From Agrococcus terreus (GTDB taxonomy: Bacteria > Actinomycetota > Actinomycetes > Actinomycetales > Microbacteriaceae), in NCBI RefSeq assembly GCF_014645235.1, contig NZ_BMLM01000001.1, positions 1,364,001-1,428,000 of the forward strand: a DNA stretch of 64,000 bases. Reading direction: 5' to 3'. The position numbers and the translations under genes are program-made. Positions 46,691-55,806 of the stretch are shown in pieces. The notes below the pieces were generated by a model. That model had not been told where the DNA came from. It ran no database searches and saw only the letters and a list, made by a program, of their open reading frames with translations. Every line of letters begins with the position of its first letter. Positions within the stretch are counted from its first letter, which is position 1.

Positions 46691-48022
46691 ATGGACAAGC
46701 AGCGGGACTTCGTGCTCCGGACGATCGAGGAGCGCGGCATCAAGTTCGTGCGGCTCTGGTTCACCGACGTGCTCGGCACGCTGAAGTCGGTGGCGATCGC
46801 CCCGGCGGAGGTGGAGGGCGCCTTCACCGAGGGGCTCGGCATCGACGGCTCGTCGATCGAGGGCCTGTCCCGCTCGCACGAGGCCGACGTGATCGCGAAG
46901 GCCGACCCGTCGACGTTCCAGATCCTGCCGTGGCGCGGCGAGATCGACCCGACCGCGCGCATGTTCTGCGACATCTCGACGCCCGACGGCGAGCCCGCGG
47001 CCGCCGACCCGCGCCACGTGCTCAAGCGCACGCTCGCGAAGGCCGCCGACCTGGGCTTCAGCTTCTACACGCACCCCGAGTGCGAGTTCTACCTGCTGAA
47101 GTCGGCCGACGTCACGAACCCCGTGCCCGTCGACCGCGCCGGCTACTTCGACAACGTGCCCGGCGGATCCGCCCACGACTTCCGCCGCGCGAGCGTGCGG
47201 ATGCTCGAGGACCTCGGCATCTCGGTCGAGTTCAGCCACCACGAGGCGGGCCCCGGCCAGAACGAGATCGACCTCCGCTACGCGGACGCGCTCTCGACGG
47301 CCGACAACATCATGACCTTCCGCACGGTGGTCAAGGAGGTCGCGATCTCGCAGGGCGTGTACGCGACCTTCATGCCGAAGCCCTTCGCGGACGCGCCCGG
47401 CAGCGGCATGCACACGCACATGTCGCTCTTCGAGGGCGAGCGGAACGCCTTCCACGACCCGGCCGGCCAGTACCGCCTGTCGAAGATCGGCCGCCAGTTC
47501 GTCGCGGGCATCCTGCGCCACGCGCCGGAGTTCACGGCCGTCACGAACCAGTTCGTGAACTCCTACAAGCGCATGTGGTCCGGCGACGAGGCGCCCAGCC
47601 ACATCAGCTGGGGCCACAACAACCGCTCGGCGCTCGTGCGCGTGCCGCTGTCGAAGCCGAACAAGGCGCAGTCGGCACGCGTGGAGTATCGCGGCCTGGA
47701 CTCGGCCGCGAACCCGTACCTCGCGTTCTCGGTGCTGCTCGCCGCGGGCCTCAAGGGCATCGAGGAGGGCTACGAGCTGCCTGAGGAGGCCACCGACGAC
47801 GTGTGGCAGCTCTCCGACCGCGAGCGCAAGGCGCTGGGCTTCAAGGCGCTGCCGGCCAGCCTCGACCGCGCGATCGGCGAGATGGAGGAGTCGGAGCTCG
47901 TCGCCGAGACGCTCGGCGAGCAGGTGTTCTCGTACTTCCTGCGCAACAAGCGCGAGGACTGGGCCCGCTACCGGGCGCAGGTCACGCAGGTCGAGCTCGA
48001 GTCGAACCTGCTGATCCTCTAG
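46691..48022 (+). CDS. glnA2: Glutamine synthetase, GlnA2 type (GSI-alpha)
   Basis: A 443-residue synthetase, shorter than GlnA1. [11 protein letters not shown], the IDGSSIEG loop, [10 protein letters not shown] and [20 protein letters not shown] (metal/ammonium sites), [20 protein letters not shown] (ATP) and NRSALVRVP are present. The region matching the adenylylation loop of GlnA1 reads [13 protein letters not shown], so a Tyr is in a related position. The start ATG 46691 has GAGAGGGGCCGGG; promoter TAGCCT is at 46661-46666. glnE follows after 4 bp, an order conserved in actinobacteria. Confidence 0.94.
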   Translation: MDKQRDFVLRTIEERGIKFVRLWFTDVLGTLKSVAIAPAEVEGAFTEGLGIDGSSIEGLSRSHEADVIAKADPSTFQILPWRGEIDPTARMFCDISTPDGEPAAADPRHVLKRTLAKAADLGFSFYTHPECEFYLLKSADVTNPVPVDRAGYFDNVPGGSAHDFRRASVRMLEDLGISVEFSHHEAGPGQNEIDLRYADALSTADNIMTFRTVVKEVAISQGVYATFMPKPFADAPGSGMHTHMSLFEGERNAFHDPAGQYRLSKIGRQFVAGILRHAPEFTAVTNQFVNSYKRMWSGDEAPSHISWGHNNRSALVRVPLSKPNKAQSARVEYRGLDSAANPYLAFSVLLAAGLKGIEEGYELPEEATDDVWQLSDRERKALGFKALPASLDRAIGEMEESELVAETLGEQVFSYFLRNKREDWARYRAQVTQVELESNLLIL

Positions 48023-48026
48023 GCCC

Positions 48027-50936
48027 ATGCGCGTCCCCTCGCCCAGGGCGCGGCTCGCGCAGCTGGGGTTCCGCGAGCCGAGCCGGGCCGAGGCGCTGGT
48101 CGCCGAGCTGCCGGAGCCGCTGCACGCGCTGCTGGAGCGCGCGCCGGAGTCGGCCGACCCCGACACGGCGCTGCAGATGCTCGTGCGCCTCGTGCGCGCG
48201 GGCATCGACGTCTCGGAGGCGATGGCCGACGAGCCGGCGGGCGCGTCGCTGCTGCGCGTGCTCGGCGGCTCGCTCGGCGCCGCCGAGCACCTCGAGCGGC
48301 ACGCCGAGGACCTCGACGTCGCCATGCGGCCCGGGGAACCGGCGGCTGCCGATGCGTACCGCGGAAGCCTGCTGCAGGCGGTCGCCGCCGAGGGCGGCGC
48401 GTCGACGATGCCGCGCGAGCAGGCGATCGCCGCCCTCCGCGGCCGCTACCGGCGGCACGTCACCGAGCTCGTCGCCTGGGACCTCGCGCTCGACGACCCC
48501 GAGGCGCACGTCGACCGCGCGGCCGCGGCCCTCGCCGACCTCGCCGCCGCGGCGCTCGAGGCGGGGCTCGCGATCGCGCGCGCGACCGCCCGCGACCGGT
48601 TCGGCGACGACGCCGACCGCGTGCGGCTCGCGGTGATCGGCATGGGGAAGACGGGTGCGCGCGAGCTCAACTACGTGAGCGACGTCGACGTCATCTGGGT
48701 GCACGAGGCCGACGACGGCCTCGACGACAGCCGCGCGACGACCATCGCCACCCTGCTCGCGCGCGAGACCGCTGCCGCGTGCGCCGAGTTCCAGAAGGCG
48801 CCGCCGCTGTGGGAGGTCGACGCGAACCTCCGGCCCGAGGGCAAGGACGGCGCGCTCACGCGCACGCTCGCCTCGCACATCGCCTACTACGACCGCTGGG
48901 CGAAGTCGTGGGAGTTCCAGGCGCTCCTCAAGGCGCGCCCGCTCGCGGGCGACGCGACGCTCGGCGCCGCCTACGACGAGGCCGTGCGCGCGAAGGTGTG
49001 GGAGTCGTCGAGCCGCGAGGGCTTCGTCGAGTCGGTGCAGCGGATGCGGGAGCGGGTCACCGAGCACATCCCGGCCGACGAGGTCGACCGGCAGCTGAAG
49101 CTCGGCCCAGGAGGCCTGCGCGACATCGAGTTCACGGTGCAGCTGCTGCAGCTGGTGCACGGCGCCGACGACGAGTCGCTGCGCCAGCGCGGCACGCTCG
49201 AGGCGCTCGACGCGCTCGCCGCCCGCGGCATCGTCGGCCGCGCCGAGCGCGACGAGTTCAGCGCGCACTACCGGTTCCTCCGCACGCTCGAGCACCGCAT
49301 CCAGTTCTGGCGGATGCGGCGCACGCACCTCATGCCGGTCGACGACGACGACCTGCGCCGGCTCGCGCGCACGGCGCGGCTCGGCGACGCGGCCGCGCTC
49401 GCGCAGCGCTGGCAGGCGGTGCGGCGCGCGGTGCGGTCGCTGCACGAGCGGCTCTTCTACCGGCCGCTGCTCGGCGCGGTCGCCTCGCTCGACCACGAGG
49501 ACGTGCGCCTCAGCCCCGAGCACGCCCGCCGTCGGCTCGAGGCCTCCGGCTACGTCGACGCGAAGGGCGCCCTCGCGCACATCGGGGAGCTCACGGGCGG
49601 CGTCACCCGCCGCGCGCAGATCCAGCGGCTGCTGCTGCCCGTGCTGCTCGGCTGGTTCGCCGAGGGCGCCGACCCGGACATGGGGCTGCTCGCGTTCCGG
49701 CGGCTCTCGGAGGCGCTCGGCGACAGCCCGTGGTTCCTGCGCATGCTGCGCGACTCGCCCGTGGCCGCGAGGCGCCTCACGCGGCTGCTCTCGTCGTCGC
49801 GGCTCATCGCTTCCCTGATGGAGAAGGTCGCGGAGTCGGCCTCCTGGCTCGACGACGACGACCAGCTGCGGCCGCGCAGCGAAGCGGCGCTGCGCGACGA
49901 GGCGGCCGCGGTGCTCGCACGGCACGACGACTCCGACGCGGTGCGGCACGCGCTGCGCACGCTCCGCCGCCGCGAGCACCTGCGCGTCGCGATGGCGAGC
50001 GCCCTCCAGCGCGCCGACGAGGTGCAGGTGGGGGCCGCGCTCACCGCGATCGCCGCCGCGATGGTCGACGCAGCGCTCGAGCTGCACCGGCAGGAGGGGC
50101 TCGCGATCGCGACGATCACGATGGGCCGCACGGGCGGCCGCGAGATCGGCTTCGGCAGCGACATCGACGTCATGCACGTCGCTCGCGGCGAGGGCGACCC
50201 GGTCGCGGCCGCGACGGCCGTGATCCGCCGCGTCTCCGAGACGCTCTCCGACCCGTTCCTGCCGTTCGAGATGGATGCGGGGCTGCGGCCCGAGGGCCGC
50301 CAGGGCCCGCTCGTGCGCACGCTCGAGAGCTACCGCAGCTACTACGAGCGGTGGTCGGAGCCGTGGGAGGCGCAGGCGCTGCTGCGCGCGCGCTCGTTCG
50401 CGGGCGACGCGGAGCTGGCCGCCGAGCTGCTCGCCGTCATCGACGAGCGGCGCTACCCGGAGTCGTTCCCCGCGTCGTCGGTGCGGGAGGTGCGGCGCAT
50501 CAAGGCGCGCGTCGAGGCCGAGCGGCTGCCGCGCAGCGCCGACCGCCGACGCCACCTGAAGCTCGGAGACGGCTCGCTGAGCGACGTCGAGTGGCTCGTG
50601 CAGCTGCTGCAGCTGCGGCACGCCGGGCGGGAGCCGAGCCTGCGCACCACGTCGACGCTCGAGGCGCTCGCCGCGGCCGCGCGCGCCGACCTCGTGGACG
50701 ACCGCGACGCGGAGGTGCTGCGGGATGCGTGGACGCTCGCGACCCGCATCCGCAACGGCCTGGCGCTCGCGCGCGCCCGTTCGATCGATCTGCTGCCGGT
50801 GGATCGGCAGGAGCTCGAGGCGGTCGCGCGGCTGATCGGCATGCCGGCGGGGTCCGCGCACGCGCTCGAGGAGCACTACCTCGCCGCCACCCGCCGCGCG
50901 CGCCGCGTCTTCGACCGGCTCTTCTACGACGAGTAG
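48027..50936 (+). CDS. glnE: Bifunctional glutamine synthetase adenylyltransferase/deadenylase
   Basis: A 969-residue protein with two nucleotidyltransferase halves. The N-terminal half has [25 protein letters not shown] (~208-232) and the C-terminal half [24 protein letters not shown] (~695-718), each with the G-G-x-E...S-D-x-D pattern. RLRPEG-like [14 protein letters not shown] and [14 protein letters not shown] follow each. It modifies the GlnA1 tyrosine in response to nitrogen state. ATG 48027 is 4 bp after glnA2. Confidence 0.96.
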   Translation: MRVPSPRARLAQLGFREPSRAEALVAELPEPLHALLERAPESADPDTALQMLVRLVRAGIDVSEAMADEPAGASLLRVLGGSLGAAEHLERHAEDLDVAMRPGEPAAADAYRGSLLQAVAAEGGASTMPREQAIAALRGRYRRHVTELVAWDLALDDPEAHVDRAAAALADLAAAALEAGLAIARATARDRFGDDADRVRLAVIGMGKTGARELNYVSDVDVIWVHEADDGLDDSRATTIATLLARETAAACAEFQKAPPLWEVDANLRPEGKDGALTRTLASHIAYYDRWAKSWEFQALLKARPLAGDATLGAAYDEAVRAKVWESSSREGFVESVQRMRERVTEHIPADEVDRQLKLGPGGLRDIEFTVQLLQLVHGADDESLRQRGTLEALDALAARGIVGRAERDEFSAHYRFLRTLEHRIQFWRMRRTHLMPVDDDDLRRLARTARLGDAAALAQRWQAVRRAVRSLHERLFYRPLLGAVASLDHEDVRLSPEHARRRLEASGYVDAKGALAHIGELTGGVTRRAQIQRLLLPVLLGWFAEGADPDMGLLAFRRLSEALGDSPWFLRMLRDSPVAARRLTRLLSSSRLIASLMEKVAESASWLDDDDQLRPRSEAALRDEAAAVLARHDDSDAVRHALRTLRRREHLRVAMASALQRADEVQVGAALTAIAAAMVDAALELHRQEGLAIATITMGRTGGREIGFGSDIDVMHVARGEGDPVAAATAVIRRVSETLSDPFLPFEMDAGLRPEGRQGPLVRTLESYRSYYERWSEPWEAQALLRARSFAGDAELAAELLAVIDERRYPESFPASSVREVRRIKARVEAERLPRSADRRRHLKLGDGSLSDVEWLVQLLQLRHAGREPSLRTTSTLEALAAAARADLVDDRDAEVLRDAWTLATRIRNGLALARARSIDLLPVDRQELEAVARLIGMPAGSAHALEEHYLAATRRARRVFDRLFYDE

Positions 50937-50944
50937 CGCCCACG

Positions 50945-51116
50945 CCGCTGGTCGAGGAGCGCGCGGCGCAGCCGCACGCATCCCCTCCGCTGGTCGAGGA
51001 GCGCGCGGCGCCGCCGCACGCGTCCCCTCCGCTGGTCGAGGAGCGCGCGGCGCGGCCGCACGCGTCCCCTCCGCTGGTCGAGGAGCGCGCGGCGCAGCCG
51101 CACGCGTCTCGAGACC
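50945..51116. repeat. Tandem array of REP-like family A (four units, period 42 bp)
   Basis: Units begin CCGCTGGTCGAGGAGCGCGC at 50945, 50987, 51029 and 51071, exactly 42 bp apart. They differ at one or two positions, chiefly CA, CC, CG or CA after GCGGCG. Only the last unit keeps the full 3' end GTCTCGAGACC (51106-51116). The array lies 8 bases after the glnE stop. Confidence 0.9.
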
Positions 51117-51155
51117 ACCCAGCCCCGCCACGAGCGAGCCGCCTAGCCTGACGGC

Positions 51156-51359
51156 ATGCTCCTCATCTTCGGCGTCTCCGACAAGCGCGAGGACCTCGGT
51201 CCGGGCCAGACCCGCACGTGCCCGCGCTGCGGCAACACGACGGTGTGGGCGCGCATCCGCACCTCGCGCCGCTTCACGCTCTTCTTCATCCCGATCATCC
51301 GGTGGGGGAGGCAGGAGCTCGAGGTCTGCACGATCTGCGGCGAGGCCGTCGCGGGCTGA
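51156..51359 (+). CDS. Small zinc-ribbon protein (67 aa)
   Basis: A 67-residue protein with CPRCG and CTICG pairs forming a zinc ribbon, spaced by RRFTLFFIPIIRWGRQELE, a short hydrophobic strand pair. Such zinc-ribbon family proteins are common but uncharacterised. ATG 51156 is six bases after TAGCCT 51144-51149 (leaderless). Confidence 0.82.
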   Translation: MLLIFGVSDKREDLGPGQTRTCPRCGNTTVWARIRTSRRFTLFFIPIIRWGRQELEVCTICGEAVAG

Positions 51360-51367
51360 GCGGAGCG

Positions 51368-51982
51368 TCAGAGGAGGAAGTCGGGGCGCACCTCGGCGGT
51401 GCCCTCGAGCTCGGCCTGCAGCCGACGCCACAGCTCGCGGCCGTGGGACGCCCAAGCCGCTGGCGGCGGCTCCTCCTCCGAGCGGTCGCCCCACGCGTCG
51501 TTCCACGCGATGAGCGCAGCGGTCAGGACGGGGGAGAGATCGAGGTCGGCCTCCGTGAGGTGGTACGGATCCGCGAAGCTCTCCCAGAGCGGCAGCCCGT
51601 GCACCCATTCGGGGAAGAGCCGGATCACGCGGAGGCCGTCGGGCAGCACGAGCGGCAGGCCGCGCAGGCTGCGCCGCGAGAGGTACCGGTCCTGCATCCG
51701 CGCGCGTCGCCGCCACTCGACGGCAGTACCAGGCCGCTCGCGGTAGTCCATCCCGGAGAGCCACGTCAGTCGGCATGCGTCCTCGTCGACGAGCGCGAGC
51801 GACCACAGGCGCTCGTCGGCGCCCGACATCCGCGCGGCGGCGTCGAGCGCGTCCTCGAGCGTCACGTCGACGAGGTCGAAGGCCGTCGCGGTCGCCTGCG
51901 CGCCCTCGAAGACGAGCAGCCGATACGTGGCGTCGTAGCGATCGGCCGCACGGATCGCATCGTCGGCCGGCTCCATCCGCAT
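51368..51982 (-). CDS. Hypothetical protein (204 aa)
   Basis: Not recognised. It is a soluble acidic protein with motifs RYLSRRSLRGLPLVLPDGLRVIRLFPEWVHGLPLWE and LSPVLTAALIAWNDAWGDRSEEE. No membrane segment or cysteine cluster is seen. ATG 51982 follows TAGGCT 51994-51989 by six bases (leaderless); the internal ATG 51976 is an alternative. It is convergent with the zinc-ribbon gene, 8 bp between stops. Confidence 0.75.
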   Translation of the reverse strand: MRMEPADDAIRAADRYDATYRLLVFEGAQATATAFDLVDVTLEDALDAAARMSGADERLWSLALVDEDACRLTWLSGMDYRERPGTAVEWRRRARMQDRYLSRRSLRGLPLVLPDGLRVIRLFPEWVHGLPLWESFADPYHLTEADLDLSPVLTAALIAWNDAWGDRSEEEPPPAAWASHGRELWRRLQAELEGTAEVRPDFLL

Positions 51983-52020
51983 GTCCTCAGCCTAGGTCGC
52001 GCGGCACTGCGGATCCTCGG

Positions 52021-52064
52021 GGTCTCGAGACGGCAGCGCCTGCGGCGCGGCCTCCTCGACCAGC
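52021..52064 (-). repeat. REP-like palindrome, family A, single inverted copy
   Basis: GGTCTCGAGACGGCAGCGCC to CCTCCTCGACCAGC: the reverse complement of the element at 414-459 apart from the centre. It lies just before the promoter of the 204-aa gene and beyond the glnA1 terminator. Confidence 0.8.
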
Positions 52065-52079
52065 GCGAGACGACGGAGA

Positions 52080-52110
52080 GGGGCCGGATCCCCCCAAGGA
52101 ATCCGGCCCC
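52080..52110 (-). terminator. Terminator after glnA1
   Basis: GGGGCCGGAT 52080-52089 pairs with ATCCGGCCCC 52101-52110, 29 bases past the glnA1 stop on the minus strand. Confidence 0.8.
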
Positions 52111-52139
52111 CGTCTGGTCGCCGTCAGGCGGTCAGCGCA

Positions 52140-53564
52140 TCAGACCCCGTAGTAGAGCTCGAACTCGAACGGGTGCGGGCGCTGCGCCATCGGCAGGATC
52201 TCGTTCTCGCGCTTGTACGCGATCCACGTGTCGATGAGGTCCTTCGTGAACACGTTGCCCTCGAGGAGGAACTCGTGGTCCAGCTCGAGCGCGACGAGCG
52301 CCTCCTCGAGCGTGCCCGGCACCTGCGGGATGTTCTTGGCCTCCTCGGGCGGCAGCTCGTAGAGGTCCTTGTCGACGGGCTCGTGCGGCTCGATGCGGTT
52401 CTTGATGCCGTCGAGGCCCGCCATCATCTGCGCGGCGAAGGCGAGGTACGGGTTGCCCGAGGCGTCGGGGGCGCGGAACTCGATGCGCTTCGCCTTCGGG
52501 TTCGAGCCCGTGATCGGGATGCGGATCGCCGCCGAGCGGTTGCCCGCCGAGTAGACGAGGTTGACCGGCGCCTCGAAGCCCTTGACGAGGCGGTGGTACG
52601 AGTTGATCGACGGGTTCGTGAACGCGAGCACCGCGGGGGCGTGCGCGAGCAGGCCGCCGATGTACCAGCGAGCGGTGTCGGAGAGGTTGCCGTAGCCGTT
52701 CTCGTCGAAGAAGAGCGGCTTGCCGTCGAGCCACAGCGACTGGTGCGTGTGCATGCCCGAGCCGTTGTCGCCGAAGAGGGGCTTCGGCATGAAGGTGGCG
52801 GTCTTGCCCCACTCCTCGGCCGTGTTCTTCACGATGTACTTGAAGGCGAGGATCTCGTCCGCGGCCTTGACCATCGTGTTGAAGCGGTAGTTGATCTCCG
52901 CCTGGCCGCCCGTGCCGACCTCGTGGTGGCTGCGCTCGATCTCGAGGCCGATGCCGGCGAGCTTGAGGCAGATGTCGTCGCGCAGGTCGGCCTGCTTGTC
53001 GACGGGCGAGACGGGGAAGTAGCCGCCCTTGTAGGGGGTCTTGTTGGCGAGGTTGCCGCCCTCCTCGACGCGGCCCGTGTTCCACGCGCCCTCCTCGGAG
53101 TCGACGCTGTGGAACGACTGGTTCTGCGTCGTCGAGTAGCGGACGTCGTCGAAGATGTAGAACTCGGCCTCGGGCGCGAAGAACGCGGTGTCGGCGATGC
53201 CGGTCGAGGCGAGGTACTGCTCGGCCTTGTGCGCCACCTGGCGAGGGTCGCGGTGGTAGATCTCGCCCGTGCGCGGGTTGTAGATGTCGAAGATCATCAC
53301 GAGCGTCTTGTGCTCGCGGAACGGGTCGATGTACGCCGTCGTCACGTCGGGGATGAGCTGCATGTCCGACTCGTGGATGCTCGCGAAGCCGCGGATCGAC
53401 GAGCCGTCGAAGAGCTGCCCGACCGTGAAGAACTCCTCGTCGACGGTCGATGCGGGGATGTTGAAGTGCTGCTGCACGCCCGGCAGGTCCGTGAAGCGGA
53501 TGTCGAGGAACTTCACCTCCTCGTCCTTGATGTAGGCGAGGACCTCGGAAGAATCCTTGAACAT
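52140..53564 (-). CDS. glnA1: Glutamine synthetase type I (GSI-beta, adenylylated)
   Basis: A 474-residue dodecameric synthetase. [53 protein letters not shown] (metal ligands), [20 protein letters not shown] (ATP) and NRSAAIRIP are intact. The adenylylation site Tyr is in [26 protein letters not shown], the target of GlnE. ATG 53564 has AGGAGC upstream, with a ~37-nt leader from TAGCGT at 53613-53608. A four-half-site GlnR box precedes the promoter. Confidence 0.97.
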   Translation of the reverse strand: MFKDSSEVLAYIKDEEVKFLDIRFTDLPGVQQHFNIPASTVDEEFFTVGQLFDGSSIRGFASIHESDMQLIPDVTTAYIDPFREHKTLVMIFDIYNPRTGEIYHRDPRQVAHKAEQYLASTGIADTAFFAPEAEFYIFDDVRYSTTQNQSFHSVDSEEGAWNTGRVEEGGNLANKTPYKGGYFPVSPVDKQADLRDDICLKLAGIGLEIERSHHEVGTGGQAEINYRFNTMVKAADEILAFKYIVKNTAEEWGKTATFMPKPLFGDNGSGMHTHQSLWLDGKPLFFDENGYGNLSDTARWYIGGLLAHAPAVLAFTNPSINSYHRLVKGFEAPVNLVYSAGNRSAAIRIPITGSNPKAKRIEFRAPDASGNPYLAFAAQMMAGLDGIKNRIEPHEPVDKDLYELPPEEAKNIPQVPGTLEEALVALELDHEFLLEGNVFTKDLIDTWIAYKRENEILPMAQRPHPFEFELYYGV

Positions 53565-53623
53565 GATGCTCCTGACTGGTTGGGGGTAGGCGGATGCCGT
53601 GGCATCGACGCTACGCAGGAGCC

Positions 53624-53661
53624 GTTGCCCGCCGGTGACGCCGATGTTTCGGCGGTGTTAC
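53624..53661 (-). promoter_or_regulatory. GlnR operator upstream of glnA1
   Basis: Reading the minus strand from 53661: GTAAC-n6-GAAAC-n6-GTCAC-n6-GCAAC, matching the actinobacterial GlnR consensus gTnAC-n6-GaAAC-n6-GtnAC-n6-GAAAC with one deviation in the last half-site. It ends ten bases before the -10 box, covering the -35 region where no TTGACA-like hexamer exists, as for an activated promoter. Confidence 0.85.
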
Positions 53662-53662
53662 G

Positions 53663-54352
53663 TCAGCGGGGGCGACCGGGTCGCACGCGGCGCGGGTCGA
53701 TGCCCTTCGGGATGGGCAGGTTGACCTGGCCGAGCGACGTGAGGCGGTTGGCGACGGCCATGACCTCGGCGCGCGTGAGCGTGCGCTTCAGCTTGCGCAT
53801 CGACCGCGTGAGGCGGCGCAGCTCGAGCTCGGAGTCGGGGCCGACCTCCAGCACGTGCACGGGCACGTTCGGCACGATGCGCTTGACCTTGCGCTGCTCC
53901 TCGCCGAGCAGGCGCGCGACGCGCTCGCGCGGGCCCTCGGAGATGAGCACGATGCCGGGGCGGCCGACGGCGCGGTAGATCGCGTCCTGCGTCTTCGGGT
54001 TCACGGCGACGGGCATCTCGCTCGTCGTCCAGCTGCCGCGGAGGCCGTTCTTCAGCACGGCGCCGACGGCGCCGGGACGGCCCTCGATCTGCGCGAACGC
54101 GATCTTCTCGGCCCGCTGCGTCAGCACCATCATCGCGAGCATGAGGCCCACGAGGAGGCCCGAGATGATCCACAGGACGATGAAGAGCACGTCGCTGCCG
54201 AGCACGATGGGCAGCACGATCGAGAGCACGATCGGACCGAGGAGCGCGAGCAGCATGAGCGGCAGCGCGGCCTTGTCGTTCCTGCGGGTCATCTGGAAGA
54301 TGGACCACATCGTCTTGAGCCTGCCCGGCTCCTTCTCGGTCTCGCGTGCCAT
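53663..54352 (-). CDS. DUF4191-family membrane protein
   Basis: A 229-residue protein with two membrane segments at ~32-72 (PLMLLALLGPIVLSIVLPIVLG, VLFIVLWIISGLLVGLMLAMMVL). A conserved cytosolic domain follows, GAVGAVLKNGLRGSWTTSEMPVAVNPKTQDAIYRAVGRPGIVLISEGP, and a basic C-terminus. The role is unknown; in many actinobacteria it neighbours lipoate or glutamine synthetase genes, as here. ATG 54352 is six bases after TATCGT 54364-54359 (leaderless). Confidence 0.88.
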   Translation of the reverse strand: MARETEKEPGRLKTMWSIFQMTRRNDKAALPLMLLALLGPIVLSIVLPIVLGSDVLFIVLWIISGLLVGLMLAMMVLTQRAEKIAFAQIEGRPGAVGAVLKNGLRGSWTTSEMPVAVNPKTQDAIYRAVGRPGIVLISEGPRERVARLLGEEQRKVKRIVPNVPVHVLEVGPDSELELRRLTRSMRKLKRTLTRAEVMAVANRLTSLGQVNLPIPKGIDPRRVRPGRPR

Positions 54353-54444
54353 GGCTCCACGATACCGGGGCGGGAGGTCCGCGCTCTCCACACGGATGGC
54401 CGGTTCCGGCACGCGCGGCGGGGCTCGCGGTGCACCATCCCGGC

Positions 54445-55806
54445 ATGGACGACGAGCGCATCACCATCGCCGGGCATCCCCTCGTGCGGCTCCTACGGCG
54501 CGACGACGACCGGGAGGCGTGGGTCGCCGCCGACGGCGACGGCGCGGGCGTCGAGCTGCACCGGGCGGCGGCCGGTCGCGATGCGGTGCTCGCCCGCGAG
54601 GCGGAGGCCGTCGCGGCGGCCGCGCACCCGCACCTCGTGCCGGTGCTCGACGTCGCGCACGACGGCGGCGCGGTGCTCGTGCGGCCGCTGCTGCCGCGCG
54701 ACCTGGCGGGTTGGCTCCTGGCGCGCGGCGCGCCGGAGCCGGGGGAGGCCGTGACGGCGCTCGCCCCGATCGCCGCGGCGCTGGCCGCGCTGCACGCCGT
54801 CGGCGCGGCGGCGGGCGGCGTCCCGGCGCAGGCGGTTCGCCTCGATGCCGACGGCGCCCCGCTGCTCATGGCGGAGGGCGCGGCGGTGGAGCAGTCGCCG
54901 CCGAACCCCGCATGGCTGGAGTCGAGCGCCGCGGTCGCGCGCGACGCAGCGGGCTGGCGGGCCCTCGCCGAGACGCTGCTCGGCGCGGCGGGGGAGACGA
55001 TGCCGTCCGAGGTCGAGCGCGCGCTGGCGGACCGCGACCTCGCGGCGGCCGGCGCGGCGCTGCTCGCCGCATGGCCGGCGCTGCCGCTCGCGCTCGACGC
55101 GCCCCGGGCGGCGGTGGCGCCCCGGCGGCCCGTGGCCGTGCGGCGGCGCGAGCGGCCCGACGGGATGCGCGCGGCGTGGGACGCGGTGGCCGCGGCGCTC
55201 GACCGTGCGCTCGGCGGGGCGACGGGTGCCCGCGCTCCGAGCGGCCCGCGGGCTCTCCTGCGCTCGCCGGCGGCGCTGCTGCGCCGGGCCCCCGCCGCGA
55301 TCCGCGCGGTGCGCCCGCGGTTCTGGCTGGCCGCGGGCGCCGGGGCGGCCGCGCTCGCACTGGCCGGCGGGCTGGCCGCGACGGCGGACGGCTCGAGCGC
55401 CGCGGCGCCGCTGGAGCCGACGCCGACGGTCGTGGCCCCCGACGTCACCACTGTCGCCTCGGCCGGGGCGCGGGCGGCGCCGAGCCCGGAGCCGGCGCCG
55501 CCGTCGAGCGGCGCGACCGCGGCGGTCGAGGACGATCCGGTCGCGGCGACCGTCGCCCTGCTCGCCGAGCGGGAGACGTGCCTCGACGCGGCCGACGCCG
55601 GCTGCCTCGTCGGCCTCCACGACCCCGCGAGCCCGCTCCTCGCGGCCGACGAGCCGTGGCGCATGCCCGCCGACGGCGAGCCGGAGCTCGTGCAGCGGCT
55701 CGGCGACGCATGGCTGCTGCGCATCGCCTCCGGAACGGCACCGGCCTCGGTGCTCGTGATGAGCACCGAGGCCGGATGGACCCTGCGGGACGCGTGGGAG
55801 GACTAG
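54445..55806 (+). CDS. Pseudokinase-like membrane protein
   Basis: A 453-residue protein. Residues ~1-210 follow a protein-kinase layout (EREAEAVAAAAHPHLVPVLDVAHDGGAVLVRPLLP, then ALAALHAVGAAAGGVPAQAVRLDADGAPLLMAEG). The HRDLKPxN and DFG positions are degenerate and no beta-3 lysine is apparent, so it should lack kinase activity. A single membrane helix is at ~295-315 (FWLAAGAGAAALALAGGLAATA). A Pro/Ala/Thr linker and a ~90-residue exported domain with two cysteines (ETCLDAADAGCLVGLHD) follow. The stop shares CTAG 55803-55806 with the convergent E2 gene. Confidence 0.65.
   Translation: MDDERITIAGHPLVRLLRRDDDREAWVAADGDGAGVELHRAAAGRDAVLAREAEAVAAAAHPHLVPVLDVAHDGGAVLVRPLLPRDLAGWLLARGAPEPGEAVTALAPIAAALAALHAVGAAAGGVPAQAVRLDADGAPLLMAEGAAVEQSPPNPAWLESSAAVARDAAGWRALAETLLGAAGETMPSEVERALADRDLAAAGAALLAAWPALPLALDAPRAAVAPRRPVAVRRRERPDGMRAAWDAVAAALDRALGGATGARAPSGPRALLRSPAALLRRAPAAIRAVRPRFWLAAGAGAAALALAGGLAATADGSSAAAPLEPTPTVVAPDVTTVASAGARAAPSPEPAPPSSGATAAVEDDPVAATVALLAERETCLDAADAGCLVGLHDPASPLLAADEPWRMPADGEPELVQRLGDAWLLRIASGTAPASVLVMSTEAGWTLRDAWED

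Noticed and set aside
50945-51116. CRISPR array
   Set aside because: The units are contiguous 42-bp repeats without unique spacers and no cas genes are present; they are a tandem REP-like element.
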